Shown here in pieces: positions 21,561 to 28,756 of a stretch of 28,756 nucleotides of DNA. Under the pieces are notes generated by a model, which saw nothing but the letters and a program-made list of their open reading frames with translations, was not told the DNA's origin and ran no database searches. The first letter of the stretch is position 1; every line of letters begins with the position of its first letter. The stretch comes from Schoenoplectus triqueter (taxonomy: Eukaryota; Streptophyta; Magnoliopsida; Poales; Cyperaceae): assembly GCA_964058805.1 (NCBI GenBank), contig CAXKVV010001320.1:1-28756 (forward strand). Direction: 5' to 3'. Position numbers and translations under genes: made by a program.

Positions 21561-21934
21561 AGAAAGATAGAAATTATTCAAAAAAATATCTCAATGAATG
21601 TTGCATCTGTGCCAACGGAATAAGTATCTAACAGAAGAACACGTAATAATAAAAATCACAATAACCAAATAACTGCATTTGTACCAACTGAACAAGTGTA
21701 ACATGTAATGCCTGTGAGCTATCTTCTTATACTCACCTAGCAATATCAAAGAACATCCAAACTGTTGATGGCACAACACGGCTTATGGTTGATAAGAGTA
21801 CAGTAAACTATGGTTATATGATTTTGTTCAATATTTTGCATGCTCTTTCATTTTCAGTGAATTTATTATCCATTAATATCATCATACTTCAACTAAAATA
21901 TATTATTACTTTTGATATTTCCATGGTGATCTTC

Positions 21935-23250
21935 CAGAAAAAGATAACAGACCAGAGACTTGAGATTGGCACATGGAGAAATGGACTTTGGTACTTGGAT
22001 CATGAGGGAATGAACTCAGCATTAATATATATGATAGAGAGGGTAGGCGTAAGAGGATCTGAGATGATTACTGAAAAGGTATTGATACTCGATTACCGGC
22101 GGGATGAGGCATCCTTCCTTTAATGTTTTGATCAAGTTATATCATAGTTTATGTGAAAAAGATTGATAAATCGAAACTTATATGTGATGCATGTGAGTTT
22201 GGCAAACTTATTAGAAATTTTTATGTTAATTCTGGTCATATGAGTTCTTATATTTTTTATCTGATTCATTCTGATATTTGGAGACCTTATTCCACGAACT
22301 CTATGAATGGTTATAGATATTTTATTACTTTCATTGATTTTTTTCTCGTGTTACTTGGGTATATTTGATGAAAAATAAGAGTGAGATGTTTAATTACTTC
22401 AAAGATTTTTATAGGTCTATTCAGACTCAATATGTGGCAGTAGTGAAGGTGTTGAGGTCTGATAATGGGACAAAGTTTACCAATGTAATATTTGAAGAAT
22501 ACTTATCAGTTCAAGGAAATATATTATCAAACTACATATCCATACACACCGGCTCAGAATGGAATAACAGAAAGAAAGAACGGACATCTCCTAGAGGTAG
22601 CTAGAAACATGAGCTCTCCATGAATGCCTCAAAATAGTTGTGAAGGCAAGCGATTTTAACAACTGCTCAATTGATCAATATGATGTCTTCCAGAGTATTA
22701 GAGTGGAAGTCTTCATGTGAGATGTTGAAGGGAAATAATGGTGGGATCATTCCATTAAAGGTATTTAGTTATGTATATTTTGTGAAAGATAACAGACCAT
22801 CTATAGGAAAGCTTGTTCTTAGAGTCGTGAAGTGTGTGTTTGTGGGATATTCGGCTACTCTGAAGGGATATGTTTGTTGGAGCCTAGTAAAGAAACGGTT
22901 GTTTGTGAGCATGAATGTACATTTTTTTAGAGTTTGAACCATATTATACATAAAAGGTGTCTTCACCCTTTGGTGACTCAGTTGATACTGCAGATATAAG
23001 ATGAGAGGGAGATAATGATGAGATGTTGGTAAATGTGAGATCGATTTCTTTGTCAATTCATTTATCGATTGATGAGCAAGAAAATGATGAAGAAGAGGAA
23101 AAATATGTATGTGTTGGGACTCGAACTCGGGGAGGTGAGATATGTGTATGAAAGGAGGAAAAACTAGAATGAAGGACTAGTGCCTATAGTGTCACTGATG
23201 TTGTCTAGTCTGGAACTGAGTTTGAAACTCAATCAAGATCAGTAAAGCTA
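21935..23250 (+). pseudogene. Ty1/copia retrotransposon fragment (GAG-pre-integrase and integrase region)
   Basis: Readable in three successive frames: LEIGTWRNGLWYLDHEGMN (about 21955-22010, GAG-pre-integrase), CDACEFGKL (zinc-binding Cys pair), HSDIW...YRYFITFID (integrase core, first Asp), VLRSDNGTKF (second Asp), FEEYL, then the C-terminal region KVFSYVYFVKDNRPS...VFVGYS. Frame changes occur near 22123 and 22368, with stops near 22604 and 22937. The linker toward reverse transcriptase fades out by about 23250. Reverse transcriptase, RNase H, gag and both LTRs are absent, so this is a truncated dead copy lying just upstream of the second receptor-kinase gene. Confidence 0.85.
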
Positions 23251-23725
23251 AAAAATAAGTTAATCTTATCGGTTCCTTATTTTTTTATTTACTAAAATAA
23301 AAAAATCTGTAATAATCATAATGTGTTCAATATTTCAGATTTTCCGAGAGAAAATCATAATAATATATTCCAAGCAACCCTGCAAACTGTTGAACATATG
23401 AATGAACTCAATTGGAAGCGAATCTAATAATAATAGTAATAGTAGAGCTTACAAGTATGACAGACTGCGAATGTGAATTCGAGCTTTGTCTCCGTCTCCG
23501 ATGCAGAATAAGAAAGTATCAACTACCAAACAGGTTTTTTATAATATAATATTCCCGCTGCGCTAACGCTAGTTCTAAACTTCTAATATAATAATTATAT
23601 TCACCCGCCCTATCATGATGGGCCTTGTGTGCGTCATAGAAATACTTGGAAAAAAAATGTGGGAGCAAAATAAAACGTTCTCACTTCTCAGAGAGAGAAA
23701 GAGAGAGACAGAGAGAGAGAGGGAC
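23251..23725 (+). promoter_or_regulatory. Proximal upstream region and GA-rich leader of the second receptor-kinase gene
   Basis: Only about 475 bp separate the copia relic from the start codon. Two TATA-like stretches occur near 23540 (TATAATATAATATTC) and 23585 (TATAATAATTATATTC). A (GA)n-rich tract at 23690-23723 runs up to the ATG, matching the GA-rich leader of the first copy. GAGA tracts in plant leaders can bind BPC factors; binding here is inferred. Confidence 0.35.
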
Positions 23726-26700
23726 ATGGGCACTTCACGGCTTGTGTTAATTCTTCTAGTCTTTCTAGTGCCGATGACAACAGCTCAAGTGCCAGGTAAT
23801 AGAATCATCATTTATGTCCTATTTCAGGACATTTTTCTTTGTTTTTTTTGTTCTTGTTATTCTTTTTTCGGTGTATCTTTCGTTTCCAAAAAGTGGAAAT
23901 CTCAACTCTCCAAGTGTAGTTTCTGAAAGGTTTATTAATTGGCTCAGGTTATGATTTCTTTTATTTTCCTAAAGCAAGAAAGCTGGTTTCATGTTTTCTT
24001 CTGCTCTTCTTCTACTGCCTAATTCTCTTGTAGACCCCCTATTCAAATTCAATTCCCCATTCCTCCTTTCAAAGCAATTCCCTTAAATGTTCTAAAATTT
24101 ATTTACTGAATTCTGCATTTAAATGAAACGGTATTTAAATTAGAACATCTTTTCTCGATGAAGGAGGAATTCCATTAATTGTTTTCATAAGATTCAGTTT
24201 ACCAGACATCTGTAAACAGTATGGAAAAAGCAGATGCGCAGTCAATTTTCTGCTATACTCTGTTCTGCTAATTTGGTTCTTAGTCATGCATGATGATATT
24301 GGAACTCTAGGTTTCATTAATATCGATTGTGGCGGAACCAGCACACACAGCGATGACATCGGCCTTCAATGGACCCCTGACAGCAACTACCCTTTCGGGC
24401 AGCGCGGCAACTCTTCATTTGTAAACAACAACAAAACACAGTACAACACTGTTCGTTTCTTCCCCGACGACAACAGGAAGTACTGCTATACTCTGAATGT
24501 AACCACCGGCCTCCGCTACCTTGTCAGAGCATCCTTCCTGTATGGAAATTTCGACGGCACCAACGTGTACCCCAAGTTTGTCATTTCTCTGGACACGACA
24601 TATTGGGACACGATCGAAATCAGTGACGCCACCACGCCGATGGTGAGTGAGATGGTGCTGTTGGCTGCATCTCCTTCTCTCAGTGTTTGTTTGTACAACA
24701 CTTCGTCAGGTGTGCGGTTCATATCGACTATCGAGCTCAGGACTTTCAATGGGACTATGTATAGTACCTCTTATGAGAGACAGTACTTCATGTTCATGGG
24801 TGGTAGAGTAAACTTCGGGACAACCAGTGATGCTTCAATAAGGTAATAACATAATTTTTCTTAGTATTTAATTTTTTTCTCTAATTGACTTGTTTTCCTT
24901 TGATAATTTCGTAAAATGTTAATTTTATTTATACAAATTGTTGGAACAAAAAGGTGATTTTTTTTTTCATTTAGACCCATAGAACTTCAAAAGTAGGTTA
25001 TATGCCCCTCCAAAAGTAAAAATCTCACAAATATATTTTTTTTAATTTGGAGATTATTAGCCTTGTAGTTCGACCTATGGCATAATCATTAATAAAATCA
25101 GTTACCTCATAATTTGTTCTTCTTCTTTTTCTTTAGGTACCCTGACGACCCATTTGACAGGATTTGGGAGTCTGATGCCATAAAAAAACCAAATTACCTA
25201 GTTGATGTTGCACCTGGTACTGAAAAGATTTCAACCAAAAAACTGGTATATTCCGATTATGGTGAGAGACCCCCAATGAAGGTCCTGCAAACTGCTGTTG
25301 TTGGAAACAGCGGGACACTAACATACCGCATGAACCTAGATAATTTTCCAGGATTTGCATGGGCATATACATACATGGCAGAAATTGAAGACTTGGGCAA
25401 AAACGAATCAAGAAAGTTTAAAGTGGTGCTTCCATATGGCCCACCCGTCAATGACGCCGTTGTTAATGTGCAGGAAAATGCCAATGGGAATTACCGGCTT
25501 TACGAGCCGGGGTTTGATAATGTCTCCTTGCCTTACATTGCACGACTCAATTTTCAAAAAACCAATGACTCCACGCGGGGGCCTATTTTGAATGCATTTG
25601 AGATTTTAAAGTATGTGCTCATCAATCCTGGATCTATTGACGGTATGATATTGTATTCTTTCCTTGAGCTGAAAAGTTCCCACAGAGTGTTATATTAAGT
25701 TTGCAAAAATTTCTAACTATTCCTAATTTTGAGTTTCAGCGAGTGCAATGGCTAGTCTTGTAGCAAGTCACCAGCAAGCTCTGTGGGCCCGAGAAGGTGG
25801 CGATCCATGTTTACCCGCATCATGGTCTTGGGTTGAATGCAATTTGGATAGCCAACCAAAAGTGAAATCAATGTATGAGATAATCTGCTACATAACCTTC
25901 TTCCTCTGTCCATTTTGTATGCATTTTCATTGCTAACCGTGTGGGTTCATAGATGTTTGTTTTCACGACTGATTCCCATGATAACCCTCCTATTTTTCAA
26001 TTTTTTTTTGTTCCAATTTAATACAGATATCTGTCAGGGAAAAATTTAACTGGAAACATTCCTCAGGAACTGACAGTCTTAACAGGCTTGGTTAAACTGT
26101 AAGCATTCTTCTACATTTTATTTATACTTGTCTCAACTCCAAAATAAAAGTACAAGTGTATAAGCTTATTTATTTTGAACTTTCTTATGGAAGTCCCGCC
26201 TTTATCGAAACTTTTGCATCTTTTTTTTTCTTTTTATTTGTTGACAGGTTGCACTAAAACTTCATAAAGTCCTTTTGCATATCACAGACATAATTCAGAG
26301 AACCATTTCTGTGATTCATTTTTACAATCTACCTTTTATTCTCTCAGCTCTCTAATTTTTAGCTTATATATGCAGATACCTTGATGGAAACTCGCTTGTT
26401 GGCTCAATACCTGATTTTAGTGGGTGCCAGAATTTAGAAATTATGTAAGAGAGCAGTCTTTCAAGCTTTGTTTGGCAAATAAAACCATAAATGCATTTTA
26501 TTTAGATTTACATGTAAGTTTGTTCTTTGTTTCAGCCACCTTGAAAATAATGGGCTTACTGGTTCACTACCTTCATCCTTGGCCAACCTCCCAAATCTGA
26601 AGGAAGTGTAAGTTCAATTTCTAATTAGCAATTTTAACTCATATATATATATATGGGGAGAGAGGGAGAGTTCGTCTATTGTGTTTTCAATAGCACTTCA

Positions 26701-28561
26701 GTCAAAACGTTATCAGTTCAAATTTTAATTTTTTATGCAAAAAATTTTAATTTAAGTAACTCGATAAAAATTTTATATCATAATCTTATAGAATGTTAAT
26801 TTTTATTGTGTTTGGAGTTAGAACGTTATGCTTAATGATTTTTAGTAAGTAACTTTTTTTGTCATACAAATTTTATTATTTTAGGGCTATCTTTTGAAAA
26901 TTATTAAGCATAATAAACTAACTTCAAACATGATAAAAACTTATATTCTATAAGATTATGATATAAATATTTTATTGAGCTACTTAAATTAAAATTTTGT
27001 GCATAAAAAATTAAAATTTGAACTAGTGACATTTCGACGGAAACACAATAGACAAACTCTATATATATTCAATTAATGTTCTCTAACTTCTATTATGTGG
27101 CAATAGGTTAGGTTGGAATAAACAAAGAATATTTCCAATTTCTGTAAAAAAAAATGAAAATTAAGCAATTGAATCAATGATATTATCTAGAAGTGAGTTG
27201 CCAAAGAAGGGACAAAAAAGAAACAAGTTATGCTTACAATCTTATATGTATAATGCATAACATTTTTTCAGGTATGTACAGAACAATAACTTGTCTGGCG
27301 TAATACCGAAAGGCCTTCTTCGGAAAAATGTTATTTTCAAGTATGTACACTTTTACTACTCCTACAGTTATGGCTAGTTCTTTTGTTTTATCATAAGAGG
27401 GAAACAGAACTGTGTGCCAATTAGCTAACATTTCTACTTCTCATGTACTCATAGCTATTCAGGAAACCCAGCTCTCCACCCCAGCAAAGAAGCAAAGAAG
27501 AATCTTATAATAATCTTATGTACAATAGGTGTTGCATTGCTGTTTTTATCTCTTGGGGGATGCTATTTCATGAGTAAATACAAGCAAAAGGGGAGAAGGA
27601 GAGGTATAATTTTACAGAAAAATGCAAAGTTTAGTTTGTCATTATTAGTGCTCAATCGCATATTTATGGTAAAATTAATGGCTGTTTAGCATAGGAATCT
27701 TTGAATTTAGTAGCTTTCTTTGTTTGAGACAAAGATGGAGGTTATGTCTCTTGACGTTAAGCACCTGCAAGGGACTCTCAAGTCTCAACTGGGTTTTGAA
27801 CTTGTGATGACCTACAAGAACAAACATTGTTTTGGGATTCTATGTTCTATGACATCTCCCTGATGTTCATTTTTTGTATTTACTCTTTTGAGTTTTTATT
27901 TCAGTACTACTTTATTTAATTCATTTCAGGTAAAATTGGACGTTTGCCGATTTCCCAGTTAAATTTACTGAGCGAATTAGATAGTGAACCAGCACATAGA
28001 TTTGAGTTGTCAGAAATTGAGGATGCAACTGAAAATTTTGACAAGGTGATAGGAAAGGGTGGCTTCGGCTCGGTTTATTATGGGAAATTAAAAGATGGCT
28101 GTGAGATTGCGGTCAAGGTTCAAAATATTGAATCCAATCAAGGGGTTCGTGAGTTCATAAATGAGGTATGTTTATGTTGAGATTGTATACTAGTTTTATG
28201 TGTGCAATTACTGGTACAATATTACAAAACTCTGATATCTGGCATACTCTCTCTCACATTAGGTAACTTTATTGTCAAGGATTCATCATAAGCACCTGGT
28301 GAAATTTTTAGGATATAGTCAACATGAGGACAGTAATATACTTGTTTATGAATTCATGCATGAGGGCACTTTAGCTGAGCACCTGCAAGGTATATCATGT
28401 ATTTCACAATATAATTCACATTTTTCATGCAAGTATGTTTTTATAGATTATCGTTCCCTGTAGTTTTGCTAAATATTCATTAAAATTGTTATCAGGACCT
28501 CAAGAGAAGAAGATTACTAGTTGGGTCAAAAGAATGGAGATAGCAGAAGATGCTGCTAAAG
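23726..28561 (+). CDS. Malectin-like LRR receptor Ser/Thr protein kinase, copy 2 (3' end beyond the window)
   Basis: Twelve exons are present: 23726-23795, 24311-24842, 25137-25642, 25740-25872, 26027-26098, 26376-26444, 26536-26607, 27272-27340, 27455-27603, 27930-28165, 28263-28389, 28496-28561. They encode about 700 residues. Order: signal peptide ([20 protein letters not shown]), malectin-like domain opening [14 protein letters not shown], LRRs, membrane span ([15 protein letters not shown] region), then the kinase N lobe with GKGGFGSV and AVKV, up to [18 protein letters not shown]. Exon lengths equal those of copy 1 except exon 8, which is 69 instead of 66 nt. An upstream in-frame ATG at 23615 exists, but 23726 is chosen because it starts the signal peptide and matches copy 1. 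The HRD, DFG and C lobe must lie past the window edge. No disabling change is seen in the part present. Confidence 0.9.
26667..27060. mobile_element. Foldback MITE 6 in intron 7 of copy 2 (about 394 bp)
   Basis: It starts AGAGTTCGTCTATTGTGTTT and ends AAACACAATAGACAAACTCT. Arms continue inward through CAGTTCAAATTTTAATTTTTTATGC and ATCATAATCTTATAGAAT blocks and their complements. It is flanked by (TA)n and a GA-rich tract on the left (about 26640-26666) and TATATATA on the right (27061-27068). Same size, design and kind of target as the elements in intron 13 of copy 1, but terminal sequence differs. Confidence 0.75.
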
Positions 28562-28756
28562 GTTTGGTTCCTAAATAAGTTGTTAGTTTGGAGAAGGGGA
28601 ACTGCAACTAACAAATTGGTTCCTCTGAACTTATTCTTATTCAATCTCTGTGAAACCTATTATATAGACGTACAATGAAGTAAAATAGGAAAAAATACAA
28701 TTAGAAAGAAATTAATCAAAAATCTCTAATTGATACTAATTAAATTCCTAATTGAT
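28562..28756 (+). other. Start of intron 12 of the second receptor-kinase gene
   Basis: Sequence after the donor GTTTGG at 28562 matches the position and start of intron 12 in copy 1 (donor GTTCGG at 7209). No acceptor or exon 13 is reached before the window ends. Confidence 0.7.

Noticed and set aside
21785..21934. Extension of the copia fragment upstream through the open frame starting at 21785
   Set aside because: The residues before about 21935 show no GAG or pre-integrase similarity and are AT-rich flank.
23615..23725. N-terminal extension of the second receptor kinase from an upstream in-frame ATG
   Set aside because: It would place a charged GA-encoded stretch ahead of the signal peptide. 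The ATG at 23726 gives the same coding length in exon 1 as copy 1.
1..28756. tRNA, rRNA genes or CRISPR-like arrays
   Set aside because: None was seen. The only regular spaced array (883-1430) is a transposon subterminal repeat with palindromic units and no unique spacers.

Overview
The window is AT-rich nuclear DNA of a flowering plant. Genes have many short exons with GT-AG introns, and long transposon-filled spacers separate them. The one fully resolved minus-strand gene has a GC-rich first exon inside an AT-rich background. That 5' GC gradient is usual in monocots, so a monocot is my best guess, but nothing here fixes the species.

Layout: 1-1619 is the right-hand end of a CACTA (En/Spm-type) transposon. 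It carries the tail of a C48 (Ulp1-like) peptidase gene and a tandem array of hairpin-forming subterminal repeats, and it abuts the end of a second CACTA-like element. 2957-10413 is a complete 15-exon gene for a malectin-like leucine-rich-repeat receptor kinase of the LRR-I/At1g67720 type. Its 2.2 kb intron 13 is packed with five foldback (MITE-like) elements sitting in TA microsatellites. 11251-13920 (minus) is a complete seven-exon gene for a class IV (branched-chain/D-amino-acid) aminotransferase-like PLP enzyme. 14578-16432 (minus) holds phase-compatible exons of a gene I cannot name, interrupted by a hAT-like element and a (TAA)n insertion. 17.4-23.3 kb is mostly transposon debris: a 1.4 kb inverted-repeat element, a short foldback element, a Mutator-like transposase relic and a Ty1/copia integrase relic. 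23726-28561 is a second receptor-kinase gene, paralogous to the first and on the same strand. Twelve of its exons are present before the window ends inside intron 12.

The two receptor kinases have the same exon lengths and phases, apart from one codon in exon 8, so they are a local duplicate pair. The aminotransferase lies between them in the opposite orientation. Such receptors have a signal peptide, an extracellular malectin-like domain, a GDPC motif, about four LRRs, one membrane span and a cytoplasmic RD-type Ser/Thr kinase. They are expected at the plasma membrane. The aminotransferase is not functionally linked to them as far as the sequence shows.

The least ordinary feature is the set of roughly 390-400 bp foldback elements, five in one intron and one in an intron of the paralogue. 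Most are bounded by (TA)n or (TA)n/(GA)n microsatellites.
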